A DNA stretch of 64,000 bases from Pseudomonas sp. JAI120 (GTDB lineage: Bacteria; Pseudomonadota; Gammaproteobacteria; Pseudomonadales; Pseudomonadaceae). Shown one piece after another: positions 24,814 through 33,074 of the stretch. The position numbers and the translations under genes are program-made. The notes under the pieces were generated by a model. It was not told where the DNA came from, ran no database searches, and saw nothing but the letters and a program-made list of their open reading frames with translations. The DNA lies in contig NZ_JACHCZ010000010.1 of the NCBI RefSeq assembly GCF_014207255.1, positions 41,216 through 105,215 of the forward strand, in the 5' to 3' direction. Numbering within the stretch: the stretch's first letter is position 1; the number at the start of each line of letters is the position of its first letter.

Positions 24814-25242
24814 TTTCAGGCAAAAAAAAGCCGCGGCAAACGCAGCGGCTGAAGTAAGACGTTGGATCAAGGAGCGACAAATCAACGTCAGTGAACACGG
24901 GTAACAGACTGAAAAAACACTTCAATCTATTCAAGATCGGCTTTTCTCCCGAGAGCGGAAGCGGGCGGTTTGCCCTGAAAGCCAGGCAAGAATAGTCGCT
25001 TGTAACAAAATGAGTAATAGCTGTTCAGGACAAGGACTGTTACCGATATGGCAACAGTCGCCCACGTCGCCATCCATTCTCTTGATAACCCACCATCCAC
25101 CCGGTCCATGCCCTCGCCCAGACCCAGGCCAGAGCGGCCTGTAATCCTTTCGAGCGACAACACGAATCCCTCCTTGGTGCGCTTATCGCTCCTGATGCGC
25201 GGCAGTAGGGTGGGGCCTTCTGTCACTCACCGGGGAAGACGC
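24814..25242. other. 429-base gap before the DUF1302 gene
   Basis: No convincing gene. It holds an orphan minus-strand terminator at 24822-24850 (separate entry), a stretch with AAGGAG at 24869-24874 that is not followed by a start codon, and the promoter region of the DUF1302 gene. A frame of 99 codons on the minus strand (24927-25226) lacks a ribosome site and family features. Confidence 0.5.
24822..24850 (-). terminator. Orphan minus-strand intrinsic terminator (possible sRNA end)
   Basis: Read on the minus strand, AGCCGCTGCGTTTGCCGCGG then CTTTTTTTT: a GC stem with an eight-base U tract, stronger than most terminators in this window. No minus-strand gene lies upstream of it until about 31 kb, so it should end a short non-coding transcript. 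Just before the stem the minus strand carries CGCTCCTTGATCC, an anti-Shine-Dalgarno-like CUCCUU. No good minus-strand promoter could be picked out by eye. Confidence 0.55.
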
Positions 25243-27024
25243 ATGACAAAAACAATAATGCGCGCCATCTTCACGCCACAGGCGCTGGCCGCTGCGGTTG
25301 CGTTGGGTTGCTGTGCCCAGGCACAGGCTGTTTCTTTCAACATTGGCGAGATCGAAGGGCAATTCGACTCCTCGCTGTCGGTCGGCTCGAGCTGGGGCAT
25401 GCGCGATGCCGATAAAAAACTCGTGGGCACCGTCAATGGCGGCACAGGCCAGGCTTCCACGGGAGATGACGGGCGCCTCAACTTCAAGAAGGGCGAGACC
25501 TTTTCCAAGATCTTCAAGGGCCTGCACGACCTTGAACTCAAGTACGGCGACACCGGTGTGTTCGTGCGTGGCAAGTATTGGTACGACTTCGAACTCAAGG
25601 ACGAAGACCGCGAGTTCAAGCAGATCAGCGACCACAACCGCAAGGAAGGCGCCAAATCCAGCGGTGCGCAGATCCTCGATGCGTTTGTCTATCACAACTA
25701 TTCCCTGGGCGACCTGCCGGGCACCGTGCGCGCCGGTAAGCAGGTGGTCAGTTGGGGCGAAAGTACCTTCATCGGCAACTCCATCAACAGCATCAACCCG
25801 ATTGACGTGTCGGCGTTCCGTCGACCCGGTGCCGAGATCAAGGAAGGGCTGATTCCGGTCAACATGCTGTTCGCGTCCCAGAGCCTGACCAACCAACTGA
25901 CCGTGGAAGGCTTCTACCAGCTGGAGTGGGACCAGACGGTGCTGGATAACTGCGGCACTTTCTTTGGCGGTGACGTGGCGGCAGATGGCTGCACCGGCAA
26001 CTACACGGTGGGTAGCCCGGCGATTGCGCCGTTGCAACCGATTGCAGCGGCTCGCGGCCAAGGCTTTGTGGTGACCCGCGAAGGTGTGGTGGTGCAGCGT
26101 GCCGGTGACCGCGATGCACGGGACTCCGGCCAATTCGGTGCAGCCTTGCGCTGGCTGGGCGATGACACGGAGTACGGCCTGTACTTCATGAACTACCACA
26201 GCCGCACGCCGACCGTGGGCACGATTACTGCCAACACCAATCTGGCGACCATCGGTGGTATCGCGGCGGCTGCCCCGGCCGGCTTCGGTTCGGCCCTGGC
26301 CCAGAGCACCATGCTCGGCCGTGGCCAGTACTACCTCGACTACCCGGAAGACATCCGCCTGTTCGGCGCCAGCTTCTCCACCACCTTGCCCACCGGCACG
26401 GCGTGGACCGGTGAGATCAGCTACCGCCCGAATGCACCGGTGCAGCTCAATACCACTGACTTGACCCTGGCCCTGATCAACCCGATTGCGGGTAATGCGG
26501 CATCGCCGATTCGTTCTTCTTTCGGCGCCGACAACAAAGGCTACCGCCGCAAGGAAATCACCCAGATCCAGAGCACCATGACCCAGTTCTTCGACCAGGT
26601 GCTGGGCGCTGAACGCCTGACCCTGGTAGGCGAAGCGGCGGTGGTCCACGTCGCCGGCCTGGAAGACAAATCCAAACTGCGTTACGGCCGCGACTCGGTC
26701 TACGGCGCTTACGGTTTCGAGGGTGACACCGACGGTTTCGTCACCTCCACCTCCTGGGGCTACCGCGCTCGGGCGATCCTTGACTACAACAACGCCATTT
26801 TCGGGGTGAACCTCAAGCCCAACCTGTCCTGGTCCCATGACGTGGCCGGCTACGGGCCCAACGGGATCTTCAACAAAGGCGCCAAGGCTATCAGCGTCGG
26901 CGTGGATGCGGACTACCGCAGCACCTACACCGCCAGCCTCAGTTACACCGACTTCTTTGGTGGCGACTACAACACCCTGACCGACCGCGACTTCCTCGCC
27001 CTCAGCTTCGGCGTGAACTTCTGA
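25243..27024 (+). CDS. DUF1302 outer-membrane protein
   Basis: 593-residue secreted protein of the DUF1302 family, probably a beta-barrel or outer-membrane associated. The start at 25243 is preferred: it has GGGGAAG ahead and yields a signal peptide (MTKTIMRAIF... to AQAQAVSF). The mature part begins FNIGEIEGQFDSSLSVGSSW, and aromatic, alternating stretches recur to the C-terminal LALSFGVNF, which ends in Phe as barrels do. DUF1302 and DUF1329 genes are habitual neighbours in Pseudomonas and have been tied to uptake or trafficking of hydrophobic substrates. It precedes the DUF1329 gene by 26 bases. Confidence 0.9.
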   Translation: MTKTIMRAIFTPQALAAAVALGCCAQAQAVSFNIGEIEGQFDSSLSVGSSWGMRDADKKLVGTVNGGTGQASTGDDGRLNFKKGETFSKIFKGLHDLELKYGDTGVFVRGKYWYDFELKDEDREFKQISDHNRKEGAKSSGAQILDAFVYHNYSLGDLPGTVRAGKQVVSWGESTFIGNSINSINPIDVSAFRRPGAEIKEGLIPVNMLFASQSLTNQLTVEGFYQLEWDQTVLDNCGTFFGGDVAADGCTGNYTVGSPAIAPLQPIAAARGQGFVVTREGVVVQRAGDRDARDSGQFGAALRWLGDDTEYGLYFMNYHSRTPTVGTITANTNLATIGGIAAAAPAGFGSALAQSTMLGRGQYYLDYPEDIRLFGASFSTTLPTGTAWTGEISYRPNAPVQLNTTDLTLALINPIAGNAASPIRSSFGADNKGYRRKEITQIQSTMTQFFDQVLGAERLTLVGEAAVVHVAGLEDKSKLRYGRDSVYGAYGFEGDTDGFVTSTSWGYRARAILDYNNAIFGVNLKPNLSWSHDVAGYGPNGIFNKGAKAISVGVDADYRSTYTASLSYTDFFGGDYNTLTDRDFLALSFGVNF

Positions 27025-27050
27025 TTTGGCTTAAAGAAGGACAAGAATCC

Positions 27051-28409
27051 ATGCGTAAGACAATTGCAGTGTTGGCCCTCAGCCTGTTGGCCTCCCACGT
27101 GATGGCGGCGGTGTCGCCGGAAGAGGCGGCCAAGCTGGGCACTACTCTGACCCCGGTCGGCGCTGAAAAGGCTGGCAACGCCGATGGCTCGATCCCGGCG
27201 TGGACCGGTGGCATCCCGAAAAACGCCGGCGCGGTGGACAGCAAGGGCTTCCTCGCCGACCCGTTCGCCAGTGAAAAACCGCTGTTCGTGATCACCGCGG
27301 CCACCGTCGACAAGTACAAAGACAAACTCTCCGACGGCCAGGTGGCGATGTTCAAGCGTTACCCCGAGACCTACAAGATCCCGGTCTACCCGAGCCACCG
27401 TACGGTCAACCTGCCACCGGATATCTACGAGTCGATCAAGCGCAGCGCGCTGAACGTCAAGGCGATCAACGACGGTAACGGCCTGGAAAACTTCACCGGT
27501 AACCGTTACTACGCCTTCCCGATTCCGAAGAATGGCGTGGAGGTGCTGTGGAACCACATCACCCGTTATCACGGCGGCAACCTGCGCCGCATCATTACCC
27601 AGGCCACCCCGCAGACCAATGGCAGCTACACGCCGATCCGCTTCGAGGAGGAAGTGGCGGTGCCTCAGGCGATTCCCGATATCGACCAGGCCAAGGCGGC
27701 CAACGTGCTGAGCTATTTCAAGCAATCGGTGACCGCCCCGGCGCGCCTGGCGGGTAACGTGCTGCTGGTGCACGAGACCCTCGACCAGGTGAAGGAACCG
27801 CGCCTGGCCTGGATCTACAACGCCGGCCAGCGCCGCGTGCGCCGCGCGCCGCAAGTGTCCTATGACGGCCCGGGCACCGCGTCCGACGGCCTGCGCACCA
27901 CCGACAACTTCGACATGTTCTCCGGCGCCCCCGACCGCTATGACTGGAAGCTGGTGGGCAAGAAAGAGATGTACATCCCCTACAACAGCTACAAGCTCGA
28001 TTCGCCGTCGCTCAAATACGACGACATCATCAAGGCCGGTCACATCAACCAGGACCTGACCCGTTACGAACTGCACCGCGTGTGGGAAGTGATCGGCACG
28101 GTCAAGCCAAGCGAGCGGCACATCTACGCCAAGCGCCATATGTACATCGACGAAGACAGCTGGCAAGTCGCGCTGGTGGATCACTACGACGGTCGTGGCC
28201 AACTGTGGCGCGTCGCCGAAGGTCATTCGCAGTTCTACTACGACCACCAGGTGCCGGCCTACACCGTCGAGACCTTGTACGACATTATTGCCGGGCGCTA
28301 TATCGCACTGGGCATGAAGAACGAGGAGAAGAGCAGCTTCGTGTTCGGCTTTGCGGCCAAGGCAGCGGACTACACCCCGGCGGCGTTGAGGGCTGAAGGC
28401 GTACGCTGA
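27051..28409 (+). CDS. DUF1329 periplasmic/outer-membrane lipid-binding-like protein
   Basis: 452-residue exported protein of the DUF1329 family. A signal peptide is clear (MRKTIAVLALSLLASHVMAA). The N-terminal VSPEEAAKLGTTLTPVGAEK and IPAWTGGIPKN and the later AGQRRVRRAPQVSYDGPG and YDWKLVGKKEMYIPYNSYKL are characteristic. The fold is related to LolB/MucB-type lipid binders, so a role in moving hydrophobic molecules with the DUF1302 partner is inferred. Co-transcribed with DUF1302; a MalT-type LuxR regulator follows on the same strand. Confidence 0.92.
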   Translation: MRKTIAVLALSLLASHVMAAVSPEEAAKLGTTLTPVGAEKAGNADGSIPAWTGGIPKNAGAVDSKGFLADPFASEKPLFVITAATVDKYKDKLSDGQVAMFKRYPETYKIPVYPSHRTVNLPPDIYESIKRSALNVKAINDGNGLENFTGNRYYAFPIPKNGVEVLWNHITRYHGGNLRRIITQATPQTNGSYTPIRFEEEVAVPQAIPDIDQAKAANVLSYFKQSVTAPARLAGNVLLVHETLDQVKEPRLAWIYNAGQRRVRRAPQVSYDGPGTASDGLRTTDNFDMFSGAPDRYDWKLVGKKEMYIPYNSYKLDSPSLKYDDIIKAGHINQDLTRYELHRVWEVIGTVKPSERHIYAKRHMYIDEDSWQVALVDHYDGRGQLWRVAEGHSQFYYDHQVPAYTVETLYDIIAGRYIALGMKNEEKSSFVFGFAAKAADYTPAALRAEGVR

Positions 28410-28432
28410 TCCCAATATGAAATGCAGTCAAA

Positions 28433-28460
28433 TGTGGGAGGGGGCTTGCCCCCTCCCACA
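28433..28460. repeat. REP-like palindrome
   Basis: TGTGGGAGGGGGCTTGCCCC followed by CTCCCACA is a 28-base near-perfect palindrome just after the DUF1329 stop. Same family as 33010, 35959 and 44276. As transcribed hairpins these may also act as transcription stops. Confidence 0.85.
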
Positions 28461-28590
28461 GTGGGTTTTGTACACATGGGGTTTTGTGCATGGCCTTCAA
28501 TCACCCTGCTGAATACTTCTTCAACAACCACCCGCCACAGGACTAGGGTAAGCACCAGGTTGCATAACAATAAAAAAGCAGGATGCAGCA

Positions 28591-31092
28591 ATGACTGCCA
28601 TGACACGCTGCCTGGACCGTCCTGGATTCATTCCCCGGCTGTCCGCTCACCATCTGCTGCGCCCCCGCCTGGCCGAGCCCTTGCTGACGGCCCCGGCCAG
28701 GGTCAAATTACTCTGCGCCCCCGGCGGCAGTGGCAAGAGCGCGCTGCTCGCCGAATGTGCGTTGCAGGCGCCTGCGGGTTGCCAGGTGTACTGGTTGCCG
28801 CTTAATGGCGCGACCCTCAGCCCCCTCGACCTGTGCCTGCGGCTCGCGCAAAACCTGGGCCTGACGTTTACCGATGAAACCACCTTGCTGCTCGACCTCA
28901 GCCGCTGGCAGGCCTCGGCATGGCTGTTCCTCGATGATTTTTGCCGCTTGCCAACGCCCGACACCGACGCCTTGCTCGACCGTCTGCTCACCGCCAGTAG
29001 CCCGGCCCTGACTTGGTGGCTGGGCGCGCGGCGGCGACCGGCGTGCAACTGGCCGCGCCTGCTGCTCGACGATGAGTTGCTCGAATGTGGCGCAGAACTG
29101 GCCTTCAACCCTGCGGAAATCCAGCAACTGCTCAGCCATGCGCCCGCGCATTCGGTCGACAGCGTGCTGCAGTTCAGCGCCGGCTGGTGCGCGGGTGTGC
29201 GCATCGCGCTGCTGGGCGATGGGCACCCCGACAAGACCTTGCTCGACTACCTGCAACACGAGCTGTTCAGCACACTGCCGCCGGAACTGGCGGAGGCCTG
29301 GCGCGTACTGGCGCATCTGCCGCGCTTCAACACCGGCCTGTGCGAGCACTTGTTCGGCGCGGGTGACGGTGACCAGTACCTGAGGGATTTGCAGGTGCTC
29401 GGCGCCTTTATCCAACCGTGGGAAGACACCGGCTGGCTGCAGGTTTTTCCGCCCCTGGCGCGCCTGATGCAGGACGAGCCCTGGCCGGCCAAACGCTCCT
29501 GGCATCGGCGCGCCTGCCAATGGTTCTGCGCCGAACAGGACTGGCAGGCCGCCTTCGAACAGGCGCTGCTGGCCGAAGAATATGAAATGGCGGTGAGCCT
29601 GTTGCAGCACTTCAGCTTCGAGGACCTGTTCCGCCAGCAGAATGCCGTCTTGCTGTTGCACCTGCATGAGCAGCATGGCGATGAATTGATGCTCGGCTCG
29701 GCGCAACTGGTGGGGCTGGTGACGGCGGCGTTGCTGTTTGCCGGGCGCTTCGAACAGGCGGCGGTGTGCATCGATCAACTGGCCCGGTTTGCCCCGCAAC
29801 CGACGGCGGCGCAACAGCGGTATTTATTGGCGCGCTGGCAGGCGCAATGGGGCTGGTTGCTGCACCTGGGCGGCGATGCCGAGGGCTCGCGCCTGCATTT
29901 TCTTGAGGCGCTGCAAGCCTTGCCCGACAGCGCGTGGACCTCGCGGCTGATGTGCCTGTCGGGCCTGACCCAGCAAGCCTTGTTGCGCGGCGAACTGGAC
30001 GTGGCCCAAGGCCTGAACCGTGAAGCGCTGTGCCTGGCGCGCGCCCATGGTTCGTTACTGTTGGAGGCGCTGCTTGAGCTGGATCACGCTCAATTGCTGG
30101 AACAGCGCGGTGCACCGTACAGGGCTCAGAGCCTGCTGGAAAATGTACAAGCCATATTGCTTGAACAGCGGCTCAAGGCCGGTCCCTTGGTGGGGCGTAT
30201 TGCCTTGCGACGCGGGCACCTGGCCTTGCGCCAAGGCCAGGACAGCCTGGCGGCCGAGTGTTTCGACACGGGCTTGAAGATGTGCCTGCACAGCCAGGAC
30301 AAGCGCGTGCTCTACGGCTTTCTCGGCCTGGCGCTGTTGGCTGCCAACCGTGGCGATTACGCCCAGGCCTTTATCCAGTTGCGTGAGGCCGAGCGGCTGA
30401 TGCAGCAACGCCAGGTTCCGGACACGGTGTACCGCGCGGTGCTGCTGTTGGTCAGCGGGCACTTCTGGTTGCAGCAGGGGCGCGCCGAATTGACCGTGGA
30501 AGCGGTGCGCCGCGTGCTGCGTCACTTTCGTGGGCCGCAGGCCAAGCAAGCACCGCCGGCCACCCTGGAACTGATCCCGCGTCTTGAATACCTGTTGGTG
30601 CTGGCGGAGGTGAAACTGGGCTGCGCCGATCAACCGGTGGAACGGCTCAACGCCTTGCTGCAAGCCACCCATCAGCGCGGCATGCTTTGCCTGGAAATCG
30701 AACTGCACCTGGTGCTGGGCGAAGTCGCCTGGCAGCTGGGGGATCCGGCCTCGGCGCGCCGCTCGCTGCAAGCCGGCCTGGAACTGGCCGGGCGTTGCCA
30801 GGTGCAACAAGCGATTCGCGAACTGCGTTTGCGTGCGCCGGGATTGCTGAGTGAGCTGGGCCTGGAACCTCAGGCATCAACCCCCGGCACGGTGGAAAAC
30901 CCCTTGAGCCAGCGCGAACTGGAAGTGCTGCAACTGATCGCCCTAGGCAGTTCCAACCTCGAGATCGCCGACCGCCTGTTTATCTCCCTGCACACCGTCA
31001 AGACCCACGCGCGGCGCATTCACAGCAAACTCGGTGTAGAGCGGCGCACCCAGGCGGTGGCCAAGGCCAAGACCTTGGGCTTGATGGTTTAG
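28591..31092 (+). CDS. MalT-type (LAL) LuxR-family regulator
   Basis: 833-residue ATP-dependent transcription activator. The P-loop is APGGSGKS (43-50), at the start of an NTPase domain with WLFLDDFCRL as Walker B. A long helical-repeat middle (about 300-750) of TPR character follows, and the C-terminal LuxR HTH spans about 769-833 (SQRELEVLQLIALGSSNLEI, RLFISLHTVKTHARRIHSKL). Such LAL regulators sense a small inducer through the repeat region. It is 181 bases downstream of the DUF1302/DUF1329 pair, which it probably controls. Its stop overlaps the convergent AraC gene by four bases. Confidence 0.9.
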   Translation: MTAMTRCLDRPGFIPRLSAHHLLRPRLAEPLLTAPARVKLLCAPGGSGKSALLAECALQAPAGCQVYWLPLNGATLSPLDLCLRLAQNLGLTFTDETTLLLDLSRWQASAWLFLDDFCRLPTPDTDALLDRLLTASSPALTWWLGARRRPACNWPRLLLDDELLECGAELAFNPAEIQQLLSHAPAHSVDSVLQFSAGWCAGVRIALLGDGHPDKTLLDYLQHELFSTLPPELAEAWRVLAHLPRFNTGLCEHLFGAGDGDQYLRDLQVLGAFIQPWEDTGWLQVFPPLARLMQDEPWPAKRSWHRRACQWFCAEQDWQAAFEQALLAEEYEMAVSLLQHFSFEDLFRQQNAVLLLHLHEQHGDELMLGSAQLVGLVTAALLFAGRFEQAAVCIDQLARFAPQPTAAQQRYLLARWQAQWGWLLHLGGDAEGSRLHFLEALQALPDSAWTSRLMCLSGLTQQALLRGELDVAQGLNREALCLARAHGSLLLEALLELDHAQLLEQRGAPYRAQSLLENVQAILLEQRLKAGPLVGRIALRRGHLALRQGQDSLAAECFDTGLKMCLHSQDKRVLYGFLGLALLAANRGDYAQAFIQLREAERLMQQRQVPDTVYRAVLLLVSGHFWLQQGRAELTVEAVRRVLRHFRGPQAKQAPPATLELIPRLEYLLVLAEVKLGCADQPVERLNALLQATHQRGMLCLEIELHLVLGEVAWQLGDPASARRSLQAGLELAGRCQVQQAIRELRLRAPGLLSELGLEPQASTPGTVENPLSQRELEVLQLIALGSSNLEIADRLFISLHTVKTHARRIHSKLGVERRTQAVAKAKTLGLMV

Positions 31093-31961
31093 ATGAACGC
31101 CTGACGGTATTCGCCGGGCGTGGCGCCCGTGGCCTGGCGGAAGCGATGGGTAAAGTGGCTGGCGCTGGAAAAACCGCACAGCAAGGCAATCTCGCCCAAC
31201 GGCAGGGCGCCGCCACGCAGCAGGTTTTGCGCGCGGGTCAGCCGGCGCGCCAGCAGGTACTGATGGGGCGGCAGGCCGAAACTCTGGCGAAACATCCGTG
31301 CGAAGTGGTACTCCGACAACGTACATAACCCAGCCAGTTGCCCAAGGCTGATGGGGTCTTCCAGGTGCTGGTCGATGTAGTCCACCAGCAACCGTCGTTG
31401 GTAGGCGGCGAGCCCGCCTTTTAAACGCAGGCCTTCGCGGGCGCCCACCTGGCTGAGCAGGGTGTGGCTGAGCATTTCATGGGCGAGGCTGCTGGTGAGC
31501 AGGCGTTCGGCGGGCTCGTGCCAGTTGAGGGCGATCAACTGGTGGAAGCGTCGGGCCAGGCGCTGGTCTTCCAGGAAGGTACTTTCCCGCAGTTCCAGCG
31601 TGCGCGGTTCGCGGTCAAGCAGGGTAACGCAGCCCAGGGCAAATTGTTGCGGGCTGAAATACACGTGGGCCAGGCGGATTTCACCGTTGATCACCCAGGC
31701 CGATTGGTGCTCGGCAGGCAGGATGCACAGCTTGTCCGGGCCACCCTTGGTGCCCGGTTGGCCCCGCCGAAACGTGCCGGTGCCGCCCCCGACATAGCAG
31801 GACAAGGTGTGATGGCTGGGCGCCTGGTAGTCCTGGGAATCATGATGGTTGCTCCACAAGGCCGCGGACAAGCCGTCACCGAGCTCGGCGCAGGCTTCCA
31901 GGCGTGCGTTGGGCGAGCGGTTAAGGGCTTGGAAGACTTGCAGGGATTCCAGGTCTGACAT
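31089..31961 (-). CDS. AraC-family regulator
   Basis: 290-residue regulator. The N-terminal half has a cupin-like sensing domain (PSHHTLSCYVGGGTGTFRRG). The C-terminal half holds two HTH motifs, one in SLGQLAGLCTLSEYHFARMF and the other in PLGEIALLCGFSSASHFTHR with the signature FRQATGATPGEYR. Start MSDLESLQVFQAL at 31961 has GGAG eight bases ahead; longer frames lack such a site. Divergent from the EamA exporter gene with 136 bases between, so it probably controls it. Confidence 0.9.
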   Translation of the reverse strand: MSDLESLQVFQALNRSPNARLEACAELGDGLSAALWSNHHDSQDYQAPSHHTLSCYVGGGTGTFRRGQPGTKGGPDKLCILPAEHQSAWVINGEIRLAHVYFSPQQFALGCVTLLDREPRTLELRESTFLEDQRLARRFHQLIALNWHEPAERLLTSSLAHEMLSHTLLSQVGAREGLRLKGGLAAYQRRLLVDYIDQHLEDPISLGQLAGLCTLSEYHFARMFRQSFGLPPHQYLLARRLTRAQNLLRGGALPLGEIALLCGFSSASHFTHRFRQATGATPGEYRQAFI

Positions 31962-32097
31962 GGTGTGTTCTCCGACGCCTTGCATCCTACTCCGCGATAC
32001 GGACGCTGTGATCCCATCGCCCGACAAAAGCGCAAGATTGTGCAAGAGCCTTGCCCGGGGTGAAGGCGACACTGTGGCTCAATCGATGGAGCCCGCT

Positions 32098-33009
32098 ATG
32101 AACCTTTCCCTGTATTTACTCACCGTGCTGATCTGGGGCACCACCTGGATCGCCCTCAAATGGCAGCTGGGCGTGGTGGCGATTCCCGTGTCCATCGTCT
32201 ACCGCTTCGGCCTGGCGGCCCTGGTGTTGTTTGCGTTGCTGCTGATCAGTCGCAAGTTGCAGGTGATGAACCGGCGCGGGCACCTCATCTGCCTAGCCCA
32301 GGGGCTGTGCCTGTTTTGCGTCAACTTCATGTGCTTTCTCACGGCCAGCCAGTGGATCCCCAGCGGCCTGGTGGCGGTGGTCTTTTCCACGGCCACGCTG
32401 TGGAACGCGCTGAACGCCCGGGTGTTTTTCGGCCAGCGGGTGGCGCGCACGGTGTTGATGGGCGGCGGCCTCGGGTTGGCGGGCTTGGGCTTGCTGTTCT
32501 GGCCGGAACTGGTGGGGCACACCGCCAGCCCGCAGACCTTGCTGGGGTTGGGGTTGGCGTTGCTGGGGACGATGTGTTTCTCGGCGGGCAATATGCTGTC
32601 GAGTCTGCAGCAGAAGGCTGGCCTGAGGCCGCTGACCACCAATGCCTGGGGCATGTTGTATGGATCCTTGATGCTGGCGACCTACTGCGTGGTGCGGGGC
32701 ATTCCGTTTGAGATGGACTGGAGCGCACGGTACATCGGTGCGCTGTGGTACCTGGTTATTCCGGGGTCGGTGATTGGGTTTACCGCTTACCTGACGTTGG
32801 TAGGGCGCATGGGGCCGGAGCGTGCGGCGTATTGCACGGTGCTGTTCCCGGTGGTGGCGCTGAATGTGTCGGCGTTTGCCGAAGGCTACCAGTGGACCGC
32901 GCCGGCGTTGGCGGGGTTGGTGCTGGTGATGCTGGGGAATGTGTTGGTGTTTCGTAAGCCTAAGGTGGCTCAGCCGGTGAATCCGATCCTTCAGGCAAAG
33001 CAGGTCTAG
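32098..33009 (+). CDS. EamA-family (DMT) transporter
   Basis: 303-residue inner-membrane exporter with ten hydrophobic helices arranged as two EamA repeats. The first starts MNLSLYLLTVLIWGTTWIAL (typical WGxxW of the family); the second begins near residue 150 (LLGLGLALLGTMCFSAGNML). The start at 32098 has GGAG seven bases ahead. Substrate unknown (amino acids, metabolites or drugs in relatives). Divergent from the AraC gene. Confidence 0.9.
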   Translation: MNLSLYLLTVLIWGTTWIALKWQLGVVAIPVSIVYRFGLAALVLFALLLISRKLQVMNRRGHLICLAQGLCLFCVNFMCFLTASQWIPSGLVAVVFSTATLWNALNARVFFGQRVARTVLMGGGLGLAGLGLLFWPELVGHTASPQTLLGLGLALLGTMCFSAGNMLSSLQQKAGLRPLTTNAWGMLYGSLMLATYCVVRGIPFEMDWSARYIGALWYLVIPGSVIGFTAYLTLVGRMGPERAAYCTVLFPVVALNVSAFAEGYQWTAPALAGLVLVMLGNVLVFRKPKVAQPVNPILQAKQV

Positions 33010-33036
33010 TGTGGGAGGGGGCAAGCCCCCTCCCAT
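33010..33036. repeat. REP-like palindrome
   Basis: TGTGGGAGGGGGCAAGCCCC followed by CTCCCAT starts at the stop codon of the EamA gene. It lies between that gene and the convergent norR. Confidence 0.85.
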
Positions 33037-33074
33037 ATTTCCTGCATTTCTCACATTTGACTGAGTTGGCCTTG

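Noticed and set aside
25183..26838. 551-codon minus-strand frame
   Set aside because: Antisense to the DUF1302 gene, which has a signal peptide, ribosome site and family motifs; the antisense product is His/Gln/Val-rich noise.
26967..28415. 482-codon minus-strand frame
   Set aside because: Antisense to the DUF1329 gene; same shadow effect.
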